Assembly: GCF_026586625.1 (NCBI RefSeq)
Contig: NZ_JAODIW010000010.1
Span: 334,755 to 398,754, forward strand
DNA length: 64,000 bases
Direction of reading: 5' to 3'
Origin: Halobium salinum
Lineage (GTDB): Archaea > Halobacteriota > Halobacteria > Halobacteriales > Haloferacaceae
Shown: positions 19,381 to 28,256 of the stretch, piece by piece
How positions within the stretch are numbered: the first letter of the stretch is position 1
Layout: the number at the start of each line of letters is the position of its first letter
Made by a program: the position numbers and the translations under genes
The notes under the pieces: generated by a model
What the model was told of the DNA's origin: nothing
Database searches by the model: none
The model's input: only the letters and a program-made list of their open reading frames with translations

Positions 19381-20487
19381 ATGTCGACGGTCGGTACGGT
19401 CGCGACGGTTCCGGTGCAGGTCGACATCGGCGCCCTCCTCGACCCGACCATGCTCCTGGCCGCCCTCGCGGGCGGGGCGTTCGGCGCCGCACTCGGCGCG
19501 CTGCCGGCGTTCATCTTCACCGGGTTCATGGTCGTCTACGGGCAGACCGCCGAGTACCTCAACCCGGACTCCGCCGCCATCACCGGCGCAATCGCGTTCG
19601 GTCCGGTGTTCTCGCCGGCCATCAGCTTCGCCGGTGGGGCGGCAGCGGCAGCGTACGCCGCCGACCGCGGCTACATGGACTTCGGCTTCGACTATCACGA
19701 GGCGAAGAACATCGCCGCCGCGCTCGGGACGCGCCCGGACGTGCTCGCCGTCGGCGCCGTCTTCGGCGTCTTCGGCTACTGGGTCCAGACGCTCTCGGCC
19801 CAACTCGCCCTCCCGTGGGACGGCATCGCGCTGGGGGTCACGCTCTCCGCGCTCGTCCACCGGGTCGCCTTCGGCTACGACATCGTCGGGAAGGCCCGTG
19901 GCGACGGCGTCTTCGACATGTCGCCGTTCGCCCGCGAGGAGATGCGGGTGCTGAGCGAACCCGCGACACAGAGCGACACCGAGCGCGAGTCGGCGACCGA
20001 CGGCGGAGCGGCCACCGCGAAGCAGCGCCTCGCGGTCGAGCCGTGGCTCCCCCACCAGTACGAGTGGAGCGGGGTCGCCGCCATCGGTCTGGTCGCCGGG
20101 ACGCTCGGAGCGTTCATCTGGGCCTCGACCGGGATGCCGTTCCTCGCGTTCGGTATCAGCGCCGCGAGTCTGGTGTTCCTCAACTGTGGGGTGGAGAAGA
20201 TTCCGGTGACCCACCACATCACCATCATGGGGAGCGCCGGCGCCTGGGCGTTCGTCGGCGGCGCGCCGCCGGAGACGGTCGGCGCGCTCGTCATCGTCGT
20301 CGGCGCGGTGTTCGGCCTCATCTCGGCGCTCGTCGGTGAGGCGTTCCAGCGGGTGTTCTACGCCCACGCCGACACCCACTGGGACCCGCCCGCCGCCGCC
20401 ATCGTGATTACGTCGTTCCTCATCGCGGTGCTGCACATCGTCGGAGTGCTCGCGGGGTCGGCCTACATGCCGACGCTCGGCCTCTGA
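19381..20487 (+). CDS. Polytopic membrane protein of the glp locus, candidate glycerol transporter
   Basis: A 368-residue membrane protein with about nine hydrophobic segments, including MLLAALAGGAFGAALGALPA, FIFTGFMVVYGQTAEY, ITGAIAFGPVFSPAISFAGG, FLAFGISAASLVFLNCGVEK and IVITSFLIAVLHIVGVLAG. A cytoplasmic or external acidic loop (residues ~180-225) splits the protein. It starts 2 bp after glpK, and a protein of this kind accompanies glpK in other haloarchaea, where it has been proposed as a glycerol uptake protein replacing GlpF. It has no aquaporin NPA motifs. The function is inferred from position only. Confidence 0.7.
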   Translation: MSTVGTVATVPVQVDIGALLDPTMLLAALAGGAFGAALGALPAFIFTGFMVVYGQTAEYLNPDSAAITGAIAFGPVFSPAISFAGGAAAAAYAADRGYMDFGFDYHEAKNIAAALGTRPDVLAVGAVFGVFGYWVQTLSAQLALPWDGIALGVTLSALVHRVAFGYDIVGKARGDGVFDMSPFAREEMRVLSEPATQSDTERESATDGGAATAKQRLAVEPWLPHQYEWSGVAAIGLVAGTLGAFIWASTGMPFLAFGISAASLVFLNCGVEKIPVTHHITIMGSAGAWAFVGGAPPETVGALVIVVGAVFGLISALVGEAFQRVFYAHADTHWDPPAAAIVITSFLIAVLHIVGVLAGSAYMPTLGL

Positions 20488-20533
20488 GGCGGCTCGCCAC
20501 CCCGCGCTCGCCCTCCCCACTGCCCATCGAACC

Positions 20534-21703
20534 ATGGACATCGACGAACGGATATCCAGGCGCCTGCGTACGGACACGGAGCCGCAGCTCGTCGTCGACT
20601 ACGAGGCCCTGAGTCCCGTCTCTCATCCGGCGGAGCCGACCGGGCGCGGTCCGGCGCTCGAACGCGTACTCGACCACCTCGACCCCGCGTTCGACGACCG
20701 GCTTCCGTCGAACGCCTACGTGTACGGGCCGAAGGGGTCGGGGAAGTCGGCGATTCTGAGCGCCCTGTTCTCGCGGTTGGTCGGGTTAGGAGCACGCTCG
20801 CGACGAACGATTCCGACGACGACGCGGAGCGCCCCGCCCCCGTCCGGCGTGGAGTTCGCCTACGTCGACGCCCGACGGGCGAAGAGCGACTTCGCGCTCT
20901 CGCACGCGCTGCTCGACGCGCTCGTCGACGAGCGCGTCCCGGAGCAGGGACTCGGGGTCGAGCACCTCCGTGAACGCCTCCGCGAGCGACTCGGCGACGA
21001 CCGACGCGTCGTCGTCGCGGTCGACCACTTGGGCGAACCCGAGACCCGGAGCGTCGCCGACGTCGCGGCGATGTTCGAACCCCTCTCGGCGTCGTGCTCG
21101 TGGGTCGGAGTCGGCCGTGCGGAGCCGAGCGCCGTCGACGCCGCGCCGACCGCCACGGTCGAACTGCCACCGTACCGGCCACACGGGCTCACCGACGTGC
21201 TCACCGCCCGCACGTCTCGGGGCCTCGCGCGCCACGGCATCTCCCACGAACGCATCCGTCGGGTCGCGGAGTGGGCCGACGGGGACGCCCACGACGCACT
21301 CGCGGCCGTGTTCGGTGCCGCCGACCGGGCGGCCACGGCCGGACGCGAGGCCGTCGACGACACCGACGTCGAGACCGGCATCGACGCCGTCCCGCGCCCC
21401 TGTGTCTCGCTCGGGCGCGTGTTCGCACTCCCGGCGAACCGCCGACAGGTGCTCGCCACGCTCGTCGAACTGAGCGACGAGCAGCGTCGGTCCGTGCGCG
21501 ACGCCGCGGGCGCCATCGCGGCCGCCGAGGGCGTCGACCTCTCGGAGGCGACCGTGACGCGCATCCTCTACGAACTCGCGGAGGTCGGCGTCGCAGAACG
21601 CGTGACGCAGGAACGCACCGGACAGGGTCGGCCACCGAGCCGGCTCGAACCGCGGTTCCCGACGGCGGTGTTCCGGCGGCTGTTCGCGCTCGGCGTGGAG
21701 TGA
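20534..21703 (+). CDS. Orc1/Cdc6-type AAA+ protein, divergent paralogue
   Basis: A 389-residue replication-initiator-like protein. It has the Orc1/Cdc6 layout: an N-terminal lead (PTGRGPALERVLDHLDPAF), Walker A GPKGSGKS (residues 65-72), a Walker B region VVVAVDHLG (Asp164), lid sequences (RIRRVAEWADGDAHDAL) and a C-terminal winged helix (EATVTRILYELAEVGVAERV then GRGRPP-like GQGRPPSRL). The acidic residue normally following the Walker B Asp is His165, so ATP hydrolysis may be impaired. Only 46 bp separate it from the glp membrane gene, and no origin-like repeats lie beside it, unlike the orc1 at 36254. It may be an accessory initiator or a regulator. Confidence 0.82.
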   Translation: MDIDERISRRLRTDTEPQLVVDYEALSPVSHPAEPTGRGPALERVLDHLDPAFDDRLPSNAYVYGPKGSGKSAILSALFSRLVGLGARSRRTIPTTTRSAPPPSGVEFAYVDARRAKSDFALSHALLDALVDERVPEQGLGVEHLRERLRERLGDDRRVVVAVDHLGEPETRSVADVAAMFEPLSASCSWVGVGRAEPSAVDAAPTATVELPPYRPHGLTDVLTARTSRGLARHGISHERIRRVAEWADGDAHDALAAVFGAADRAATAGREAVDDTDVETGIDAVPRPCVSLGRVFALPANRRQVLATLVELSDEQRRSVRDAAGAIAAAEGVDLSEATVTRILYELAEVGVAERVTQERTGQGRPPSRLEPRFPTAVFRRLFALGVE

Positions 21704-21777
21704 GCGCCGGGCCCCACAGTCTGGCTGGGTCACACCCTATCGAACGCCTTTTGGTCCGCTCGGGAGTGGTCCCGAGT

Positions 21778-23346
21778 ATGATCGTGCTTGGCCTCGACGG
21801 GGCGACGTTCTCGCTGATACGTCCCTGGGCCGACGCCGGCGAACTCCCCGCCTTCGCCCGGCTGTTCGAGGAGAGCGTCAGCGGCCCGCTCGAGAGCACC
21901 GTCCCCGAAGTCACCGTCCCCGCGTGGCCCGCCTTCGCCACCGGTCGCGAACCGTCGGTACTCGACATGTACGGGTTCACGCACTTCAACCGCGACACGA
22001 AGGAGCTGGACCTGAGCCACGACGAGTTCGTCCCCGGGAAGATGTGGGACGCGGTCTCCGACCAGGGCGGGCGCTGTGTCGTGTTCAACATCCCCGGCTC
22101 GTACCCGTGGCAGGCCATCGACGGGACCATCGTCGCCGCCGCTCCTGAGTACAAAGACTCTTACTCGCATCCGCCGGAGGCGTGGGACGAGCTACAGGAC
22201 GTGGTCGGGGAGTACAAACTCCGCAACGACGAGCGCCCCGGCTCCCGCGAGTACGTCGACCTGTCGCTCTCGCTGGTGGACAAGCGCTTCGACGGGTTCG
22301 AACACTTCGTTCGAAAGGAGGAGCCGGAGCTCGCGGTCGGCCTGATTCGGGCGACCGACCGGGTCGCCCACCACTACTGGGGACCGGACGACACGCCGCC
22401 GGCGTCGACGGAGAACGCCATCTTCGAGGTGTACCAGCGCGTCGACGAGCGCCTCGGCGAGTTCCTCGACGCTCACGGGGACGAGGACGTACTCCTGATG
22501 AGCGACCACGGCTTCGAGAAGGTCCGCCGGAAGTTCGCGCCCAACCGCGCCCTGCAGGACGCCGGCCTCGTCTCGCTCTCCGACGGCGGCGGCGACAACA
22601 CGAAGGCCTTGCTGGGGAAGGCTCGACTGGCCGCCCGAGAGGCGCTCTACCGAACCGGCCTGCTCACCGCGGTGCGCCAACTCGTCCCGGAGAGCGCGTT
22701 GACCGGGATTCCCGACGGCTCGGCGCTCGGGCTGGACAACGCCATCAACCTCGGGCGCGTCGACTGGGCGCGGACGCGAGCCGTCGCCGACATCGGCCAG
22801 AAGTCGACGCTCGTGTACACCTTCGCCGACGACCCCGACGAGATAGCCGCGGTCTGTGACGAGGCCGAGTCGGCCCTCCGCGAGGCGGCCGAGTCGGTCG
22901 GCCTCGACGTGCGCTTCGACCGGCTGCGTCGAGGGGGTCCACACACCCCCGACCTGACGATGGTCATCGAGACGCCGCGGGTACACGCCTCCTCGCGACT
23001 GGACGTGGACGACCTGCTGTTCGACGCCGACACGTCGGGCCACGCTCGCGACGGCATCCTCTTCGCCCGCGGCCCGTCGTTCCGCGACGGGACGGTCGAG
23101 GGCGCAAGCCTGACCGACCTCGCGCCGACCATCCTCCACGCGCTGGGGTACGAGATTCCGGCGAGCGCGGCCGGCCGCGTGCTCGACGTGTTCGACACGG
23201 GGAGCGACCCCGCCAACCGCGAGCCTGCGTACTACGACTTCGTCGGCGGCGACGCGGTAACGGGCGCAGAGGGCGGCGTCTCCGGCGACGAGGACCGCGA
23301 GGACGAGGTGAAAGACCGCCTGCGCGAACTCGGGTATCTGGAGTAA
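21778..23346 (+). CDS. Alkaline-phosphatase-superfamily phosphodiesterase/nucleotide pyrophosphatase
   Basis: A 522-residue type I phosphodiesterase/nucleotide pyrophosphatase-like enzyme. It begins with the metal-binding IVLGLDGATFSLI. A catalytic Thr or Ser is likely in STVPEVTVPAWPAFATG, and the second metal-site motifs are RATDRVAHHYWG and LLMSDHGFEKV, with a late TDLAPTILHALG. Proteins of this type are common in haloarchaeal glycosylation islands, but their substrate there is not known. It begins an array of four same-strand genes ending at 29267 that includes a flippase and the oligosaccharyltransferase AglB. It starts at the ATG at 21778; the frame extends upstream antisense to nothing useful. 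Confidence 0.8.
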   Translation: MIVLGLDGATFSLIRPWADAGELPAFARLFEESVSGPLESTVPEVTVPAWPAFATGREPSVLDMYGFTHFNRDTKELDLSHDEFVPGKMWDAVSDQGGRCVVFNIPGSYPWQAIDGTIVAAAPEYKDSYSHPPEAWDELQDVVGEYKLRNDERPGSREYVDLSLSLVDKRFDGFEHFVRKEEPELAVGLIRATDRVAHHYWGPDDTPPASTENAIFEVYQRVDERLGEFLDAHGDEDVLLMSDHGFEKVRRKFAPNRALQDAGLVSLSDGGGDNTKALLGKARLAAREALYRTGLLTAVRQLVPESALTGIPDGSALGLDNAINLGRVDWARTRAVADIGQKSTLVYTFADDPDEIAAVCDEAESALREAAESVGLDVRFDRLRRGGPHTPDLTMVIETPRVHASSRLDVDDLLFDADTSGHARDGILFARGPSFRDGTVEGASLTDLAPTILHALGYEIPASAAGRVLDVFDTGSDPANREPAYYDFVGGDAVTGAEGGVSGDEDREDEVKDRLRELGYLE

Positions 23347-23397
23347 CTCGTCGACGATGGCGGGCGTCTGGAGTGACTCGTCGATGGGGGGTCACGC

Positions 23398-24870
23398 GTG
23401 AAAGTCGGCGCCGAGGTGTCGAAGCGGTTCGTCACCAACGTCGGCGGCACCCTCGCCGGGTTCGTCGGGACGGCCGTCATCGGCTACACGCTCGGCGAGG
23501 AGGGGCTCGGGAGCTACGCCATCTTCCTCTCGCTACAGATGCTGCTCGCGGCCGCCGTCTCCTTCGGCCTCTACAACACGGTGACGAAGCTGGTGAGCGC
23601 AGGCGGGAACCGGGCGCGCCACTACACCAGTGGCGTCCTGTTCGTGCTCGGGGGGACGGCCGTCTCGGCGGTCGTCGCCGTCACGCTCCGCGGACGCATC
23701 GACCGCGTCATCGGCGTCGACGGAGCGCTGTTGCTCCCGCTCGGTGTGCTCACGTACGGCCTCTTCCGTCTCACCGGCGCCTTTCTCGAAGGGGAGGGTC
23801 GAGTCGCGCTCGCGGGGCTCGTCGAGAACAGTCGCTACCTCGTCATCGTCGCGATTCAGCTCGTCCTGCTGCTGGGACTGGAGTGGGGCGTCCGGGGTCT
23901 CATCTGGGGGCTCGTCGCCGGACAGTTCGTCACCTTCCTCGTCGCGTACGCCTACGCTCGGGTGGTGCCGGCCCGGCCCTCGCGGGCGCTGTTCTCCGAG
24001 TTCGTCGACTTCTCGAAGTTCGCGTACCTCCAGACGATGAGCAGCCAGCTGTTCAAACACGCCGACTACGTCCTGCTCGGCGCGTTCGTCGGCCCGGGTG
24101 CGGCGGGCATCTACAAGGTGTCGTTCACGGTGACGGAGGCGGCGATGCTGTTCTCGGCGGCGCTCTCCCGGGTGTCGTTCCCGGAGTTCTCCCGGCTCAC
24201 CGCCGAGGAGCGCGCCGAGAAGGTCAGGAACCTGTTGGGGAAAGCCACGTCGTACGCCGGCCTGTTCGCGCTCCCCGCGCTGGCGGGCGGCGCCGTCGTC
24301 GGCAACGACCTGCTCGCGACGCTGTTCGGTGTCGACCCGGGAACGGTCGTCCTCCCCGTGCTCGGGACGGTCGGACAGGGGAACGTCCTCGTCGTCCTGC
24401 TCGCACTCGCGAACCTGGCGAACGGCTTTCGCTCGTCATTCGAGTCGTACTTCCTCGGCACCGACCGTCCGCAGGTGGCCGCCGCGAGCTCCGTCCTGCT
24501 CATCCTCGTCTACGGCGCCGTCTTCTACCCGCTGGTGCGAGCGTTCGACGCGGCGGGGCTGGCGGTGACGACGACGCTCGCCTTCGCTGTCAGCGTCGCG
24601 TACCTGGTTCACCGGCTCGACTACCCCATTCCCGGCGAGGCGCTCCGGGACATCGCCACGCAGGTCGCGGCGGCGCTCGTGATGGCGGTGGTCGTCGTGG
24701 TGGTGACAGGACTGCTGGGTGGGGCGGCCGGCCCGGTCCGGCTGGCGGCCGTGTTGACCGTCGGCGCGGCGACTTATTTCGCGTCGCTCGTCACGCTCAA
24801 CGAACGCATCCGGAACGACGCCGTCTGGGTGTTACGGGACCTCGCGGCGGAGCGCGGCGGCGGGAGTTGA
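23398..24870 (+). CDS. Polysaccharide/lipid-linked oligosaccharide flippase (MATE/MOP-like)
   Basis: A 490-residue polytopic membrane protein with about 12-14 helices, of the Wzx/polysaccharide biosynthesis transporter type: GLGSYAIFLSLQMLLAAAVSFGL, GLYNTVTKLVSAG, FLEGEGRVALAGLVENSRYL, FAYLQTMSSQLFKHADYVLL, GAAGIYKVSFTVTEAAMLFSA and SSFESYFLGTDRPQVAA match the family's conserved stretches. It is expected to move a lipid-linked glycan across the membrane, the role suggested for AglR in haloarchaeal N-glycosylation. It uses a GTG start at 23398. A small direct repeat copied from the previous gene's stop region lies just upstream. AglB follows 49 bp downstream. Confidence 0.83.
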   Translation: MKVGAEVSKRFVTNVGGTLAGFVGTAVIGYTLGEEGLGSYAIFLSLQMLLAAAVSFGLYNTVTKLVSAGGNRARHYTSGVLFVLGGTAVSAVVAVTLRGRIDRVIGVDGALLLPLGVLTYGLFRLTGAFLEGEGRVALAGLVENSRYLVIVAIQLVLLLGLEWGVRGLIWGLVAGQFVTFLVAYAYARVVPARPSRALFSEFVDFSKFAYLQTMSSQLFKHADYVLLGAFVGPGAAGIYKVSFTVTEAAMLFSAALSRVSFPEFSRLTAEERAEKVRNLLGKATSYAGLFALPALAGGAVVGNDLLATLFGVDPGTVVLPVLGTVGQGNVLVVLLALANLANGFRSSFESYFLGTDRPQVAAASSVLLILVYGAVFYPLVRAFDAAGLAVTTTLAFAVSVAYLVHRLDYPIPGEALRDIATQVAAALVMAVVVVVVTGLLGGAAGPVRLAAVLTVGAATYFASLVTLNERIRNDAVWVLRDLAAERGGGS

Positions 24871-24919
24871 GGCCTCCGAATCACAAGGCTTATTCGCCGG
24901 ATAACAGTTGTTCCGCCCA

Positions 24920-27900
24920 ATGAGTCTGCGCACAGAGAGCGACGGGGAGGTCGGCTACGCCGACCGCACCCTGGACTATCTCGAACGCCGCCCCTACGTC
25001 CCCGTGGGGCTCGCCATGACGGCGATCATGGCCGTCATGCTCTGGATTCGGCTCCTGCCGTACGACCGGTTCGTCCGTGCCGACGGCGAGGTGCTGTTCT
25101 CCGGTAACGACGCCTGGTATCACCTCCGAGAAGTGAGCTACACCGTCCGGAACTGGCCGTCGACGATTCCGTTCGACCCGTGGACCTACTTCCCCTACGG
25201 GACGAGCACGGGCCAGTTCGGGACGCTGTACGACCAGCTCGTCGCGACGGCCGCCCTCGTCGTGGGTCTCGGGAGTCCGAACCCGGAGCTCGTCGCGAAG
25301 ACCCTGCTCGTCGCACCCGCCGTCTTCGGCGCGCTCACCGCGATTCCGGTGTACTTCCTCGGGAAACGTCTGGGTGGCCGCGCGGCCGGGCTGTTCGGCG
25401 CCGCCATCCTGATGCTCCTTCCGGGTACGTTCCTCCAGCGCACCCTCGTGGGCGTCTCCGACCACAACGGGGTCGAGCCGTTCTTCCAGGCGCTGGCCGT
25501 GCTCGCACTCGTCGTCGCCTTCGCGGTGGCCGAGCGCGAGAAGCCGGTCTGGGAGCTCGTCCAGGCCCGGGAGGTCGACTCGCTCCGCCGGCCGCTCCTC
25601 TTCGCGGCGCTCGCCGGCGTCGCCGTCGCGATGTACATGTGGGTGTGGCCGCCGGGTCTCCTGCTCATCGTCATCACGGGCATCTTCCTCCTGCTGAAGA
25701 TGACGAGCGACGTGGTCGGCGGCGACACGCCGGAGCCCGTCGGCATCGTCGGCGCCGTCGCGATGACCGTGACGGGGCTCCTCCTGCTCGTGCCGATCGA
25801 GACGCTGAACCCGTCGCCGACGCGGTTTTCGATTCTCCAGCCGTTGCTCGCCTTCGCCGTCGCCTTCGGGGCCGTCTTCCTCGCCGCGCTCGCCCGGTTC
25901 TTCGAGGGCCGCGACACCGAGACGACGTACTACCCCGCCGCGGTGTTCGGCATCCTGTTCGTCCTCGCCGGCCTGCTCGCGGTCGTCACGCCGGAGTTCT
26001 TCAGTCTGCTCCTGAACAACCTCCTGCGCATCGTCGGGTTCAGCGCCAACGCGGCGACCCGCACCATCGCCGAGGCCCGACCGTTCCTCGACCCCAACCG
26101 GCTCCAGCGCTTCGGCAACATCTCCCGGACGGAGATGATCTATCGCGAGTACGGGATGGCCTTCTTCACCGCCGCGCTGGCGGCCATCTGGCTCGTGATT
26201 CGGCCGCTGGTCCGCGACGGCGAGACCCGCGAGTACACGTACGTCGGCGCCGGGCTCGCGACCGTTCTCCTCATCTTCCTCGCGCCCGGCCTGCTCTCGG
26301 CGATCGCCGGCGTCGTCGGCGGCGACCCCCAGGTGCTCGGCCTCGCCATCGTGACGGCGCTGCTCGTCGGCGCGGTCGTGCTCGCGCGGTACGACGCCGA
26401 GGTCCTGTTCGTCGTCGTCTGGGCGGGCTTCATCACCGCCGCCGCGTTCACGCAGGTGCGGTTCAACTACTACCTCGCCGTCGTCGTCGCCGTGCTGAAC
26501 GCGTTCCTGCTCGGCGAACTCCTCCGCGTGCTGGACCTGACGGGCTCGGTCGCCCGCGCCCGGGACAACGCCGACGCGCTGAAGGCGGTCGCCGTGGTCG
26601 TCGTCCTCGTCGTCGCGCTCGTCCCCGGCATGGCGGTGTCGCTCGCCGCGAGCGGCTCCGGCGGCGGGGGCCAGGGGATGCAGCTCACCACTCCGGCCCA
26701 CCAGACGGCGAAGTTCCACGGCCCCGGCGCGGTCACGCAGTGGGACGGCTCGCTGGACTGGATGAGCAACAACACGCCCGCCGTCGGTGAGTACGGCGGC
26801 GCCGACAACGCCGGCGAGTTGGACTACTACGGCACCTACCAGGAGCCCGCCGACGGTAACTACGACTACCCGGACGGCGCCTACGGCGTGATGTCCTGGT
26901 GGGACTACGGCCATTGGATCACCGTCGAGGGCGACCGCATCCCGAACGCCAACCCGTTCCAGCAGGGCGCGGTGCAGGCCGCGAACTACCTGCTCGCCCC
27001 GAGCGAGTCCCAGGCCGAGGACGTGCTCCGGAGCTACGAGAACGACGCGGAGGGCGAGGGCAACCAGACGCGGCTGGTGATGGTCGACTGGCAGATGACG
27101 ACCGTCGGCCAGAAGTTCGGCGCGCCCATCGTCTTCTACGACGCCGAGGAGAACGTCGGCGCCAACGACTTCTACTACCCCGTGCTGCGTCAGAACCAGC
27201 AGGGCGGCGCCTCCTTCGGCTTCTGGATGCACAAACAGCGCTACTACGACAGCCAGATGGTCCGGCTGTATCAGTACCACGGGAGCGCGATGGAGCCCCA
27301 GCCCATCGTCGTCGACTGGGAGACCCAGACGTTCCAGGGCCAGAGCTACCGCGTGCTCCCGGCCGGAAACGGGAGCCAGCCGGTGCGGACGTTCGACAAC
27401 ATGAGCGCGGCACGGGCCTACGTCGAGCAGGACGGCAGCGCGCAGGTCGGCGGCTTCGGGCCGTACCCCGAGGAGCGCGTCCCGGCGCTCGAACACTACC
27501 GGCTGGTGAAGTCGAGCGAGTCGACCGCGTACGACTCACGAGGATTCGTCAATAGCCTGGTCGGGGTGCAGCGGTCGCTCGGGCTTCCGTTCCAGCCCCA
27601 GCTGTTCACCCAGACGACGCCGAGTTGGGTGAAGACGTTCGAACGCGTCCCCGGCGCGACGGTCGAGGGGAGCGGCGCCCCGGCCAACGCGACGGTGACC
27701 GCGACGGTGCAGATGAACGTGCCGTCGTCGAACTCCACGTTCACCTACCGCCAGCAGACGCAGGCGGACGCACAGGGGAACTTCGAGTTCACGCTCCCGT
27801 ACTCCACGACGGGCTACGACCAGTACGGTACGGAGGAGGGGTACACGAACACGAGCGTGCGGGCGACGGGCCCGTACTTCGTCGCCTCCGAGCCGACCGT

Positions 27901-28252
27901 CAACGAGAGCGGCTACGGCGTCCGCTACGCCTCGAACGCGAGCGTCCCCGAGGGCCAGGTCGTCGGAGCCGAGGACGGGCCGGTGACGGTCGAACTCGAA
28001 CGTGACACCCGCCCGCCGGCGAACGCCGGCAACGGCTCCGCCGGGAACGCGAGCGCGGGTAACGCGACTGCGGGCGGCGCCGGGAACGCCTCGACCGGGA
28101 ACGTCACCGAGGCGGCGACGAACGGCTCGAACGCGTCAAGCTTGGACGGAGGCGCGGTGACGACCGGCGAGTCGAGTTCCGCCGGAACGACTGGCTTCGT
28201 CTCCGTCCTCACCGCTGGACTGGCCGTGCTGAGCACGGTCTGGGTGGTCTGA
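24920..28252 (+). CDS. aglB: Dolichyl-phosphate-oligosaccharide protein glycosyltransferase (archaeal OST)
   Basis: A 1110-residue STT3-family enzyme. It has about 13 N-terminal membrane helices, an external-loop acidic motif (GNDAWYHLREV, Asp64), a second one in GVSDHNGVEPFFQ, and the hallmark WWDYG (residues 660-664) in the large extracellular domain. The C-terminal region is Ala/Gly/Asn-rich with many sequons, and the last segment (GFVSVLTAGLAVLSTVWVV) is a possible C-terminal helix. AglB transfers a lipid-linked glycan to Asn in Asn-X-Ser/Thr of S-layer and other surface proteins. The ATG at 24920 follows an A+T-rich tract ending ataacagttg. It lies 49 bp after a flippase and 4 bp before a DUF368 gene. 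Confidence 0.95.
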   Translation: MSLRTESDGEVGYADRTLDYLERRPYVPVGLAMTAIMAVMLWIRLLPYDRFVRADGEVLFSGNDAWYHLREVSYTVRNWPSTIPFDPWTYFPYGTSTGQFGTLYDQLVATAALVVGLGSPNPELVAKTLLVAPAVFGALTAIPVYFLGKRLGGRAAGLFGAAILMLLPGTFLQRTLVGVSDHNGVEPFFQALAVLALVVAFAVAEREKPVWELVQAREVDSLRRPLLFAALAGVAVAMYMWVWPPGLLLIVITGIFLLLKMTSDVVGGDTPEPVGIVGAVAMTVTGLLLLVPIETLNPSPTRFSILQPLLAFAVAFGAVFLAALARFFEGRDTETTYYPAAVFGILFVLAGLLAVVTPEFFSLLLNNLLRIVGFSANAATRTIAEARPFLDPNRLQRFGNISRTEMIYREYGMAFFTAALAAIWLVIRPLVRDGETREYTYVGAGLATVLLIFLAPGLLSAIAGVVGGDPQVLGLAIVTALLVGAVVLARYDAEVLFVVVWAGFITAAAFTQVRFNYYLAVVVAVLNAFLLGELLRVLDLTGSVARARDNADALKAVAVVVVLVVALVPGMAVSLAASGSGGGGQGMQLTTPAHQTAKFHGPGAVTQWDGSLDWMSNNTPAVGEYGGADNAGELDYYGTYQEPADGNYDYPDGAYGVMSWWDYGHWITVEGDRIPNANPFQQGAVQAANYLLAPSESQAEDVLRSYENDAEGEGNQTRLVMVDWQMTTVGQKFGAPIVFYDAEENVGANDFYYPVLRQNQQGGASFGFWMHKQRYYDSQMVRLYQYHGSAMEPQPIVVDWETQTFQGQSYRVLPAGNGSQPVRTFDNMSAARAYVEQDGSAQVGGFGPYPEERVPALEHYRLVKSSESTAYDSRGFVNSLVGVQRSLGLPFQPQLFTQTTPSWVKTFERVPGATVEGSGAPANATVTATVQMNVPSSNSTFTYRQQTQADAQGNFEFTLPYSTTGYDQYGTEEGYTNTSVRATGPYFVASEPTVNESGYGVRYASNASVPEGQVVGAEDGPVTVELERDTRPPANAGNGSAGNASAGNATAGGAGNASTGNVTEAATNGSNASSLDGGAVTTGESSSAGTTGFVSVLTAGLAVLSTVWVV

Positions 28253-28256
28253 GCCG

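Noticed and set aside
24890-27496. 868-codon antisense frame opposite aglB
   Set aside because: It lacks any family motif and mirrors the codon bias of aglB, whose domains are unmistakable.
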